Positions 1 to 7,863 of a DNA stretch of 30,483 nt are shown piece by piece (the stretch's first letter is position 1; the number at the start of each line of letters is the position of its first letter). The position numbers were made by a program, and so were the translations under genes. Under the pieces are notes generated by a model. The model was given only the letters and a program-made list of their open reading frames with translations, did not search any database and had not been told where the DNA came from. Source of the stretch: UKL13-2 sp040006575 (GTDB lineage Bacteria; Pseudomonadota; Gammaproteobacteria; Burkholderiales; Usitatibacteraceae); the NCBI GenBank assembly GCA_040006575.1, contig JBDTWS010000026.1:1-30483 (forward strand), in the 5' to 3' direction.

Positions 1-958
1 GGAACACCAGCGGATTGTCAGTGACGCCGTTGGCCTCGATCTCCAGCGTGCGCGCCGCATTGCGCATCACGTCGAGGCAGGCGCCCATTACCTGCGGCTG
101 GCAGCGCAGTGAGTACGGATCCTGCACTTTATCGTCGCCGACCAGGTGCGACTGGCGAATGCCGCTGCCGTCCAATAAGCGACGGTATATCGCGGCAGTG
201 TCGATCTGTCCCGGCTGGCCGCGCAGTTCGTGAATGCGTGCATCGAACGGTGCATCGCTGCCCATGGCGGCATCCACACTCATGGCGCCGGCTACCATCG
301 CGGCAGCGAATACGTTTTCGATCTGGAACAAACCGTGCACCGCAAGTGCGGTGGAAACTTGCGTACCGTTGAGCAACGCGAGGCCTTCCTTGGGCGCCAG
401 CGTAAGCGGCGAGAGACCGGCTGCCATCAGGGCATCGTGCGCAGCGAGGCGCTTGCCTCCTACGCGCGCTTCGCCCAGTCCCAGCAGCAGCGCGGACATG
501 TGCGCCAGCGGCGCCAGGTCGCCCGATGCGCCCACCGACCCCTTGGCGGGGATGACGGGATACACATCGGCGTTCAGCAGGCGCAGCAGCGATTCAATGA
601 TGATGGGACGCACGCCGGATCGGCCACGCGCGAGGCTGGCGATTTTGAGAATGAGGATCAAACGGACCACGGCGTCCTGCAATGGCTCGCCGACACCGGC
701 GCTGTGCGAAAGCACCAGGTTGCGCTGCAACGCTTCCAGCTGCGCCGCAGGGATGTGCGTGCTGGCCAGTTTGCCGAAACCGGTGTTGATGCCGTAGGCG
801 GGTTCGCCCTTGGCGACAATCTTTTCCACAGTGGCCGCACCGGCGCGAATTTCTGGCCAGGCGGAAGTGTCGAGCTCAAAGTTGTGGTGGCCGTCACGCG
901 CCGATCGCAGCAGCGGAAGTGTGAGCTTTCCGGGCACGATGATGAATGTTTTTTTCAT
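1..958 (-). CDS. hutH: histidine ammonia-lyase, C-terminus cut by window edge
   Basis: Catalyses the non-oxidative deamination of L-histidine to trans-urocanate, the first step of cytosolic histidine degradation. About 319 codons are visible, reading from an ATG whose complement is at 956-958, and the frame is still open at base 1. The family usually has about 510 residues, so roughly 190 are missing. The N-terminus carries the family pattern PGKLTL (residues 9-14). The active-site region YGINTGFGKL is near residue 54, and GSVGASGDLAPLAHM contains the Ala-Ser-Gly triad (about 144-146) that cyclises to the MIO electrophile. QDPYSLRCQPQVMGA lies near the visible end. No Shine-Dalgarno sequence precedes the ATG. 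No other hut gene is visible, though one could lie beyond the left edge. It is divergent from a lipoprotein gene. A paralogous aromatic amino acid lyase is possible, but the motifs fit HutH well. Confidence 0.95.
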   Translation of the reverse strand, partial: MKKTFIIVPGKLTLPLLRSARDGHHNFELDTSAWPEIRAGAATVEKIVAKGEPAYGINTGFGKLASTHIPAAQLEALQRNLVLSHSAGVGEPLQDAVVRLILILKIASLARGRSGVRPIIIESLLRLLNADVYPVIPAKGSVGASGDLAPLAHMSALLLGLGEARVGGKRLAAHDALMAAGLSPLTLAPKEGLALLNGTQVSTALAVHGLFQIENVFAAAMVAGAMSVDAAMGSDAPFDARIHELRGQPGQIDTAAIYRRLLDGSGIRQSHLVGDDKVQDPYSLRCQPQVMGACLDVMRNAARTLEIEANGVTDNPLVF

Positions 959-964
959 GGGCGA

Positions 965-970
965 ATTATA
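965..970 (-). promoter_or_regulatory. -10 box (TATAAT) immediately before hutH
   Basis: On the minus strand a perfect TATAAT is followed by six bases and then the hutH ATG. The expected start of transcription therefore falls on or next to the start codon. No convincing -35 hexamer is seen 16-18 bases upstream. The complementary strand of the same AT-rich core (TATAGT at 967-972) could act as a -10 for the divergent lipoprotein gene. The hexamer is seen directly; its use as a promoter is inferred. Confidence 0.5.
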
Positions 971-1002
971 GTCGCCTGTGCGACTTCCATTACCATGTGG
1001 CC

Positions 1003-2475
1003 ATGCGACGCAACCCCACGCGATTCCTGTTTTCCCTGTTTTGCGCGCTGGTGCTGGCCGGCTGTGCGGGTGTGCAGCTGCCGTCGACCACGCCGGCGGG
1101 TACATGCGAGGCCTGGCTCGGCCAGCTTGATGCGCTGGTCGATAGTGCCGGCGTGCGCGATGCGGAAGCACACCGGCCGGCCGGCTTTGCCTATCTGCGC
1201 AGCAACCGGCTGCTGGCATCGTTCGCCGGCGAGGCTTCCGGCAACGAAAAATTCCGCGACTGGATTGACGCCTTGCGCGCGCTCGACCAGCAGGCGCGCG
1301 AAGTGGAGATCGCCAACCTGCCCGCGGCGTCGATGGGTGTGCTGGAAGTGGCAGGCAAGGCAGCAGCATTCGCCAGGGCACTGCAATGCGGCAACAACCT
1401 GGCTGCGCTGATCTCAGCGGAAAGCGATGTGGCCAAGCAGCTGCGCCGTGATGTGCAGGTGCCTGACAGTTATTCAACAGCAGCGCGCGCGGTGGGCCTC
1501 TATGCGATTTCTTCCATCCCGTTTTTCGCCGGTGTGTCGCGCTGGCAGCAGGAAACGGAAATTGAATTCTGGCGTATCGCTGCGCTGGGTGTGCAACCAA
1601 ACTCCGTCACCTACCAGCCGTCGCAACGTGTGGCAAACATCACGGAAGCCACCTCACTGGTACAGCGAGCAAAACGTAATTCCCTGGGGATTCCGCAATT
1701 TGACAAGCGGCAACAGCAAGACATTCTCGCTGCGTTTGCACCGGTGTTTGAAATCGAGACGCTGGGCGACGATGACAGGCCTGGCACACTGGTGTGGAAA
1801 AATAATCGTGATATTGCCGTCGAAACGCAACATGCGCGCGTTTACCAGCGGCTTGCCTACACTCGTTTCAACGGCGAGGTTTTACCGCAGCTGGTTTACA
1901 CGATCTGGTTTTCACGCCGCCCGAAAAACAGTGCGATTGATTTGCTCGGCGGCGAACTGGATGGCGTGACCGTACGCATCACCCTGGACCGCGCGGGCCG
2001 GCCGTTGCTGGCTGACAGTATTCACGCTTGTGGCTGCTATCAGATGTTTTTTCCGGATGCACGGCTGCGTGTGCGGCCCACGCCGGAGGCACGCAGCGAG
2101 TGGGCGTTCGTACCCGCACTGTTGCCGGCAGGCGTGGCTACATCACCGCTGCTGGTTCGCCTCGCGGCGCGAACGCATTACGTTACGGGAATCGATGTCG
2201 CAACAAAACCTGACGGCACGAAATACGAATTGATTGACGAGCAGGTATTGCGAAAACTGCCGGCTGCCGATGGAACCACCCGAAGCATTTTCGGCGGCGA
2301 CGGCTTGATCGCGGGCAGCGAACGCGCCGAACGTTTCCTGTTCTGGCCGATGGGCATCGCCAGCGCAGGCGCCATGCGGCAGTGGGGAAATCACGCCACC
2401 GCGTTTGTCGGCCGGCGGCATTTCGACGATGCGGATTTGCTGGAGAAAAGATTCGAAATCGTGGCCGGTAATTAG
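1003..2475 (+). CDS. uncharacterised lipoprotein, about 490 residues
   Basis: I do not recognise this protein. The chosen ATG gives a textbook lipoprotein signal: an N-terminal Arg-Arg pair, a hydrophobic stretch, and the lipobox LAGC with the lipidated Cys at residue 21. The longer frame opening upstream would place non-signal sequence before this and overlap hutH, so I rejected it. The mature part is soluble-looking, with no further membrane segment. It is rich in Ala, Arg and aromatic residues and holds a Cys-Gly-Cys near the middle (ACGCYQMFFPDARLR). No enzyme signature was recognised. The residue after the lipidated Cys is Ala, which by the general rule predicts an outer-membrane anchor. 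It is divergent from hutH, and no Shine-Dalgarno sequence is visible. The downstream gap holds the first copy of the dispersed hairpin repeat. The ORF and signal are confident; the function is unknown. Confidence 0.85.
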   Translation: MRRNPTRFLFSLFCALVLAGCAGVQLPSTTPAGTCEAWLGQLDALVDSAGVRDAEAHRPAGFAYLRSNRLLASFAGEASGNEKFRDWIDALRALDQQAREVEIANLPAASMGVLEVAGKAAAFARALQCGNNLAALISAESDVAKQLRRDVQVPDSYSTAARAVGLYAISSIPFFAGVSRWQQETEIEFWRIAALGVQPNSVTYQPSQRVANITEATSLVQRAKRNSLGIPQFDKRQQQDILAAFAPVFEIETLGDDDRPGTLVWKNNRDIAVETQHARVYQRLAYTRFNGEVLPQLVYTIWFSRRPKNSAIDLLGGELDGVTVRITLDRAGRPLLADSIHACGCYQMFFPDARLRVRPTPEARSEWAFVPALLPAGVATSPLLVRLAARTHYVTGIDVATKPDGTKYELIDEQVLRKLPAADGTTRSIFGGDGLIAGSERAERFLFWPMGIASAGAMRQWGNHATAFVGRRHFDDADLLEKRFEIVAGN

Positions 2476-2511
2476 CGCGCGTCGGCAAATTGTTTTAAAG
2501 TTTTTTGACAG

Positions 2512-2577
2512 AACTCCAGCACCGGAGCGGCTCCCAGGTCATTTATGCCCGGAAACACGCTTGTATGCTGGAGTTTT
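2512..2577. repeat. dispersed 66-nt hairpin repeat, copy A
   Basis: This lies between the convergent lipoprotein and MASE1-GGDEF-EAL genes. The outer arms AACTCCAGCA (2512-2521) and TGCTGGAGTT (2566-2575) are perfectly complementary over 10 bp. Inner pairs include AGCG with CGCT, and an apical hairpin with a loop beginning CATTTAT. It aligns without gaps to copies at 17438 and 30401, with about 37 of 66 columns invariant by eye. All three fold in the same register. The end runs into TTTT, so a terminator role for plus-strand transcripts is plausible. Confidence 0.75.
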
Positions 2578-2606
2578 ATCCTCGAAATCGGTGCGCGCGG
2601 GAAATT

Positions 2607-5600
2607 CTAGCGCGGAGCACTCAGATAGCGCGCCTCGAATTCCGACGCAGGCACGGGCTCGCCAAACAGGAATCCCTGGCACTGGTCGCACTTCAGCTCC
2701 AGCAATTGCTGCTTCTGCTCCGTCGTTTCCACGCCCTCCGCTACAACCTTCAATCCCAGGCTGTGACCCAGCGCGATGATAGCCTCAATGATGGCGGCGT
2801 CGTCGAGGTTAGTTACGACATCGCGCACAAAACTCTGGTCGATTTTTAACGTATCTACCTGGAAGCGGCGCAGGTAAGCCAGCGATGAATACCCCGTGCC
2901 GAAATCATCGATGGCGATGGTGACGCCGAGATCCGACAGGCGCCGCAGCACGTCGATATTTTCATCGACATTTTTCATCAGCATGCTTTCGGTGATCTCC
3001 AGTTCGAGCGAGGCAGGCGGCAAATCGGCTGCGGCCAGTGCATCGCGCACCGTGCGCGTGAGCCCCTTGTTGAACTGGCCGACGGAAAGATTCACCGCCA
3101 TCGGGACATTCAGCGCAAACGCCTGCGCCCAGTCACGGCTCTGCCGGCATGCGCGCCGCAGCACCCATTCACCCAGTGGCACGATGAGCCCGGTCTCTTC
3201 GGTGACGGGAATAAAACGGCCCGGCCCGACCACACCAAGCTCGGGATGATTCCAGCGCACCAGTGCTTCCACACCGGCCAGTTTGCCGTCGGCCAGGTGA
3301 AACTTGGGATGGTAGTAAAGCTCGAATTCCTCACGCTCCAGTGCTTGCCGCAGCGTACTTTCCATCGTCAGTTTCTCGACTGCGCGCGCGTTCATTTCCT
3401 CGGAATAATATTGATAGTTGCGGCGGCCGTGCTCCTTGGCGAAATACATGGCCATGTCGGCGTTGCGCACCAGCGTGGCGCCATCGGGCGCGTCACCCGG
3501 GAATACGCTGATGCCGACACTGGCGGAGGTGGACAGCACGTTGCCGGCAATCGCGTACGGCTCCGATAGCGTGGCGATTATTTTCTGCGCAACCGCGCCG
3601 GCATCCTCGGGCACGCGCAACGCTTCGAGTACGGCAACGAATTCGTCGCCACCGATGCGCGCCAGCGTATCGCCCTTGCGCATCAGCTGCTGCAGGCGCT
3701 CGGCCACGCCTCGCAACAGCTCATCGCCTGCCGCATGTCCCAGCGAATCATTGATGGTCTTGAAGCGGTCAAGATCGATAAACAGCACGGCAATCAAGCC
3801 ACCATTGCGCTGCGCGGCAAGTATGCCTTGTGACAGGCGGTCGCTGAGCAGGCGCCTGTTCGGCAATTGCGTCAGCGCATCGCGCGTGGCGAGTTCCTCG
3901 ATGCGCTGTTCGGCAAGTTTGCGTTCGGTGATGTCGAAACCCGTGCCGCGAAAGCCGATGCGCTCACCCGCCGCGTCGAAGATCGGCACGCCGGAAACCT
4001 GCTGCCAGATCTGCCGTCCGTCCTTGGTGATCGAAATATGCTCGAGGTTGCGGATGGCCGTGCCGGGGTTGGCGCGCGTATTGAACCAGTGCTCAAGCCG
4101 GTCTATCTCTTCCTTCGCCATGAAGTCGTAGGCGCCCTTGCCGATCACCTCGGCGGCCGCGTATCCCAGCACGCGCTCAATGCGCTCGGATACAAAAATG
4201 TATTTTCCGGTGGTATCCGTCTCCCACACATATTCGCCGGCGGCGTCGACCACGTCAGCAAAGCGGCGTTCACTTTCGCGCAATTGCTCAACAGCGCGCC
4301 GCCGCTCGGTGACGTCGGACAACAATGACAGCAGGCATTTCTCTCCGCGCAGTTCGATTACTTCGGCGGACATGATGGCCTGCGCAATGTCGCCGTTCTG
4401 TCGCCGGAACTGGAAATCAAATTGGCGCACGGTACTGCCCAGCGCCAGGCGCTCGACCAGTCGCGCGCGGTCCGCGGGCTCGACCCAGATGCCGAGATCC
4501 AGCGAACTCTTGCCCACCGAGTGTTCCTTTGCATAGCCGGACAGCCGCACCCACGCCTCATTCACCTCAAGGTAAACGCCATCGGCCAATCGCGAAATGA
4601 CGATGGCGTCCGGACTGGAATGGAAGACCTTGGCGAACCGCTGCTCGTATTCGCGCTGCAATTCTTCCGCGCGTTTGCGCTCGGTGACGTCGATGATGGT
4701 GGCGACGATGCTGGGTTCCTCCGTCAGCTTCACCACCTGCGCCGAATACATCACGTCGATCAACTCGCCGTCGGCGCGCCGCAGTTGCGCATCATAATTC
4801 ACCACGCGCGCATCGTTGCGAATGTGGTCGAGTAATTTCGTCCGTGCCTCTTCACTGGGCCAGACGCCCATTTCTGTCGTGGTCTTGCCGATGACCTGCT
4901 CGCGGTTTAAGCCCAGCATGTCCAGGCACGCCTGGTTGACCTGGAAATAACGTCCATCTGAAATACGGCTGATGGCGATGGGAATCGGGCTGCTTTCGAA
5001 AATAGTGGCGAACAGGGCCTGCGAGCGATGCAGCGCCTGTTCGGCAATGAGCTTTTCGGAAATGTTTCGGCCAACACCACGATAACCGGTGAACGCACCG
5101 GACTCGTCGAAGACGGGTTCGCCGCTAACACTGATGAATACCTGCTTGCCGTCCTGGTCCGGACGGCGCATGACGAAGTCGTGGAACGCCTGGTGCGATT
5201 CCAGCTGCCGCCGGTGTTCCCGCCAGCCTTCCTCGCTCACTTCCAGTTCGGGCAATTCCCAGCGCGCGCGGCCGTAATGTTCTTCGGGCTGCAAGCCGGT
5301 CTGGCGCCGCACTTCGGTCGAGATGTCGACAAAGCGGAAATTTGTATCCTGTTCCCAATACCAGTCACTGGACAACTTCAGCAGGTTGCGGAAGCGCGCC
5401 TCGCCGCGACGCAGGTCTCGCTGCGATTGCCGCTGCTGCGCCTGGGTGGCGGACAACACCAGCATCATCAGCGCCAGTGCATAGATGTAGCCCTGCTGGA
5501 CGATGCTGCTGTGAATCGGATCGAGTTCGGTGAAGGGTCCGAGATTGCACGACGTTCCGGCAATGACGATGATCGCGATCACAAAACTGACACGCGCAAC

Positions 5601-6317
5601 AGCGCGGCGGCCCGCGCCCAGCGCGCACCATACGCCGATCACGAAGATGGCGAACTCGGCGAGGTAATGAACCCAGAGCAAGCCGGGCGGCGTCATGAAC
5701 GTCAGCAACACGCACAGGCACAGGAACATCAGGAATGTGTTCGACGTTGACCTGCGAGTTTCCGCTTTTGCGCGGCCGGCGCGGAAGGTAAGGATTAGCG
5801 GCGCAACGACGGCGATGCCGAGTGCGTCACCCAGCCACCAGACAATGGCGCGCGGCAGGAAGTTGTCGGCGTTGACCGCATTGTCGATGAAGAGCGCGAA
5901 CATCCCCGCCGTGGCGGAGATGGTGCTGGCCAGCAATGCGATGGGAATGAACAGCACCATGACATCGCGCGGCCGGTCGAGCTGGCGGCGGAAATCGAGG
6001 ACATTCAGCGCGAGCCACGCGCCTGCCGTACATTCAATGGTGGCGCCTGCGGCCATGATGAAAGCGGCCATGAGGCTGTTGGCATCGATGACCAGCGCTA
6101 CGAACGCGCCCAGGAAAATTCCCGGCCACAGGCGCGTTCCATGAATGACCATGGCAGCGAATGCGATTCCCGACGCGGGCCACAGCGAACCGGCGTTGGC
6201 ATCCACGTCAATCAGCCAGAGGGCGAAACGGGTCGCGGCAAAGTAGATCACTGCCATCAGCAGGATCGGGCCCCATGATCGCAACGGGGGCCACATCGCG
6301 TTTTCGGGCTGCCGCAT
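2607..6317 (-). CDS. MASE1-PAS(x4)-GGDEF-EAL sensory c-di-GMP protein
   Basis: Membrane-bound bifunctional candidate for c-di-GMP synthesis and breakdown. Residues about 13-290 form a MASE1-type sensor with several membrane helices (SLWPASGIAFAAM near 44). Four PAS/PAC units follow at about 305-425, 430-550, 560-675 and 680-800; the last three junctions read DVTERKRA, DVTERRRA and DITERKLA. The GGDEF motif is intact at 889-893. It is preceded five residues upstream by RKGD (880-883), a classical inhibitory I-site. The EAL domain keeps E1017-A-L, N1076, E1107, D1137-D1138, K1158, E1194 and Q1214, so phosphodiesterase activity is plausible. One departure is YYHP where YxQP is usual (about 1001-1004). 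Both activities may be switched by the PAS inputs. The gene is the last of a co-directional minus-strand series, 120 bp after pilR, and ends opposite repeat copy A. The physiological signal is unknown. Confidence 0.93.
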   Translation of the reverse strand: MRQPENAMWPPLRSWGPILLMAVIYFAATRFALWLIDVDANAGSLWPASGIAFAAMVIHGTRLWPGIFLGAFVALVIDANSLMAAFIMAAGATIECTAGAWLALNVLDFRRQLDRPRDVMVLFIPIALLASTISATAGMFALFIDNAVNADNFLPRAIVWWLGDALGIAVVAPLILTFRAGRAKAETRRSTSNTFLMFLCLCVLLTFMTPPGLLWVHYLAEFAIFVIGVWCALGAGRRAVARVSFVIAIIVIAGTSCNLGPFTELDPIHSSIVQQGYIYALALMMLVLSATQAQQRQSQRDLRRGEARFRNLLKLSSDWYWEQDTNFRFVDISTEVRRQTGLQPEEHYGRARWELPELEVSEEGWREHRRQLESHQAFHDFVMRRPDQDGKQVFISVSGEPVFDESGAFTGYRGVGRNISEKLIAEQALHRSQALFATIFESSPIPIAISRISDGRYFQVNQACLDMLGLNREQVIGKTTTEMGVWPSEEARTKLLDHIRNDARVVNYDAQLRRADGELIDVMYSAQVVKLTEEPSIVATIIDVTERKRAEELQREYEQRFAKVFHSSPDAIVISRLADGVYLEVNEAWVRLSGYAKEHSVGKSSLDLGIWVEPADRARLVERLALGSTVRQFDFQFRRQNGDIAQAIMSAEVIELRGEKCLLSLLSDVTERRRAVEQLRESERRFADVVDAAGEYVWETDTTGKYIFVSERIERVLGYAAAEVIGKGAYDFMAKEEIDRLEHWFNTRANPGTAIRNLEHISITKDGRQIWQQVSGVPIFDAAGERIGFRGTGFDITERKLAEQRIEELATRDALTQLPNRRLLSDRLSQGILAAQRNGGLIAVLFIDLDRFKTINDSLGHAAGDELLRGVAERLQQLMRKGDTLARIGGDEFVAVLEALRVPEDAGAVAQKIIATLSEPYAIAGNVLSTSASVGISVFPGDAPDGATLVRNADMAMYFAKEHGRRNYQYYSEEMNARAVEKLTMESTLRQALEREEFELYYHPKFHLADGKLAGVEALVRWNHPELGVVGPGRFIPVTEETGLIVPLGEWVLRRACRQSRDWAQAFALNVPMAVNLSVGQFNKGLTRTVRDALAAADLPPASLELEITESMLMKNVDENIDVLRRLSDLGVTIAIDDFGTGYSSLAYLRRFQVDTLKIDQSFVRDVVTNLDDAAIIEAIIALGHSLGLKVVAEGVETTEQKQQLLELKCDQCQGFLFGEPVPASEFEARYLSAPR

Positions 6318-6337
6318 GTGAAGTGGTCAGTCTCTAG

Positions 6338-6391
6338 GGTGCGCTGGATGGGTGCCGGCTGGTGGCGCGCTGCCCCTTGGAGCGGCGCACC
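6338..6391 (-). other. inverted repeat in the leader of the MASE1 gene
   Basis: GGTGCGC at 6338-6344 and GCGCACC at 6385-6391 are a perfect 7-bp inverted repeat enclosing a GC-rich 40-base loop. They lie between the pilR stop and the start of the MASE1-GGDEF-EAL gene. There is no T-run, so it is not an obvious intrinsic terminator. It could be a leader structure or a chance feature of GC-rich DNA. Confidence 0.35.
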
Positions 6392-6437
6392 GACCGTTCT
6401 GCAATCAATTTACGCCGTCCCCGCAAAAACGCAAAGG

Positions 6438-7862
6438 TCAATCTATCCCGAGCCGATCAAGCCGATAGCGCAGGCTGCGGAAGGTAATGCCCAGCACCTT
6501 GGCTGCCGCGGTTTTGTTAAAACGCGTCAGTTCCAGCGCCTTCAAGATTTGTTCACGTTCTATCTGGTCCAGGTATTCGTGCAACGGCAGCGTACGCTCG
6601 CCCGCCATGACGGAGTTGGCCGACCCGGAAATGGCGCTGCCCTCCGTCAAGTAAAGATCGGCTTCGCGAATCAGTTTGCCATCGCACAGCGCCATGGCAC
6701 GTTCAAGGATGTTTTCCAGTTCGCGCACATTGCCGGGATAGTCGTAACCCTTGAGCGCGCGCAGCGCGTCTTCACCGAGCGGCACCTGCGGCACGCCGGA
6801 TTGTTTGGCGATGCGCTCAAGCATCAGCGTGACCATGAGGGGAATGTCCTCGGGGATTTCGCGCAGGCCGGGCATTTTAAGTTCGATCACGTTGAGGCGA
6901 TAAAACAGATCCTGGCGAAATTCTCCCGCGGTGACTTTCTCCGCGAGGTTCTTGTGTGTCGCCGAGATGATCCGGAAATCGACGGGCAGCTCTGCTGTGT
7001 CGCCAAGCTTGCGGACCTTTTTTTCCTGGATGACACGCAGCAATTTCACCTGCATGGCCAGCGGCAGGTCACCGACTTCATCCAGGAAAATCGTGCCACC
7101 GACGGCAGCATGCAGGAAGCCTTCCTTGTCGCTATCGGCGCCGGTGAATGCGCCTTTTCGATAGCCGAAAAATTCGCTCTCCATCAGGTTTTCAGGAATG
7201 GCGCCGCAGTTAACGGCGATGAACGGCGCATCGCGACGCGCTGAGCCTGAATGGATGAGACGCGCGGCCACCTCCTTGCCCGTTCCCGATTCGCCCGCGA
7301 TGTACACAGGCGCCTGGCTGCGCGCCAGTTTTTCAATCATGTCGCGCGCGCGCTGGATTGGCGCAGATTCGCCAAGCAGGCGCGGGCCCGCGCCGTTGGC
7401 GAGCGTGTTTTCAGGCGACGCGTGGGCGGTGCTGTTGTTGCCGCGTTCGCTGGCGGGAGAACGGCGGACGCGATCATTGCGCTCGCCCGACGGCATCGGC
7501 AGGTTGAGCGCAGAGGTGATCACCTCGCGCAGTTGTTTCAGCTGGATTGGTTTTGAGATGTAATCGAACGCACCGGCTTTCAGCGCGGAAACAGCGTTGT
7601 CGGTGCTGCCGTAAGCGGTGATCACCGCAACCGGCGTGTTGCCATGATGCGCGGCGATGTGCGCCAGCACGCTGAGGCCATCGCCATCCGGCAGGCGCAT
7701 GTCGGTCAGGCAAAGGTCGAAGGAACGCTCGTTGAGCCGCGCAAACGCCTCTTCGCAATTGCGCGCGGCTTCGGCCTCGATGCCCATGCGCATGAGGGTA
7801 AGCACCAGCAGTTCGCGGATATCCGCTTCGTCGTCGACGATGAGGACGTGTTTCGTGGTCAT
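6438..7862 (-). CDS. pilR: sigma-54-dependent response regulator PilR
   Basis: NtrC-class transcriptional activator, partner of PilS, which in Pseudomonas and relatives drives pilA (type IV pilin) expression through sigma-54. The receiver domain spans residues 1-120, with the phospho-acceptor in LTDMRLP (Asp54) and the conserved Lys in SKPIQL. The AAA+ domain spans about 162-390, with Walker A GESGTGKE (190-197) and the sigma-54 contact loop GAFTGA (237-242); FLDEVGD is the Walker B region. The C-terminal Fis-type helix-turn-helix reads FNKTAAAKVLGITFRSLRYRL, close to the ending I recall for PilR proteins. The start codon lies one base after the pilS stop, implying translational coupling, and no Shine-Dalgarno sequence is seen. 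No pilus structural gene is in the window. Another NtrC-family regulator is possible, but the paired PilS-like kinase supports PilR. Confidence 0.9.
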   Translation of the reverse strand: MTTKHVLIVDDEADIRELLVLTLMRMGIEAEAARNCEEAFARLNERSFDLCLTDMRLPDGDGLSVLAHIAAHHGNTPVAVITAYGSTDNAVSALKAGAFDYISKPIQLKQLREVITSALNLPMPSGERNDRVRRSPASERGNNSTAHASPENTLANGAGPRLLGESAPIQRARDMIEKLARSQAPVYIAGESGTGKEVAARLIHSGSARRDAPFIAVNCGAIPENLMESEFFGYRKGAFTGADSDKEGFLHAAVGGTIFLDEVGDLPLAMQVKLLRVIQEKKVRKLGDTAELPVDFRIISATHKNLAEKVTAGEFRQDLFYRLNVIELKMPGLREIPEDIPLMVTLMLERIAKQSGVPQVPLGEDALRALKGYDYPGNVRELENILERAMALCDGKLIREADLYLTEGSAISGSANSVMAGERTLPLHEYLDQIEREQILKALELTRFNKTAAAKVLGITFRSLRYRLDRLGID

Positions 7863-7863
7863 T

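Noticed and set aside
230..1411. Plus-strand frame of 393 codons.
   Set aside because: It runs antisense to hutH and into the lipoprotein gene in another frame. Its composition is Arg/Gln/His-rich and lacks any family motif.
2512..2577. The hairpin repeats as integron attC sites.
   Set aside because: The right arm reads GTTTTAT or GTTTCCA rather than the core GTTRRRY. The flanking genes are convergent housekeeping genes, not cassettes, and no integrase is seen.
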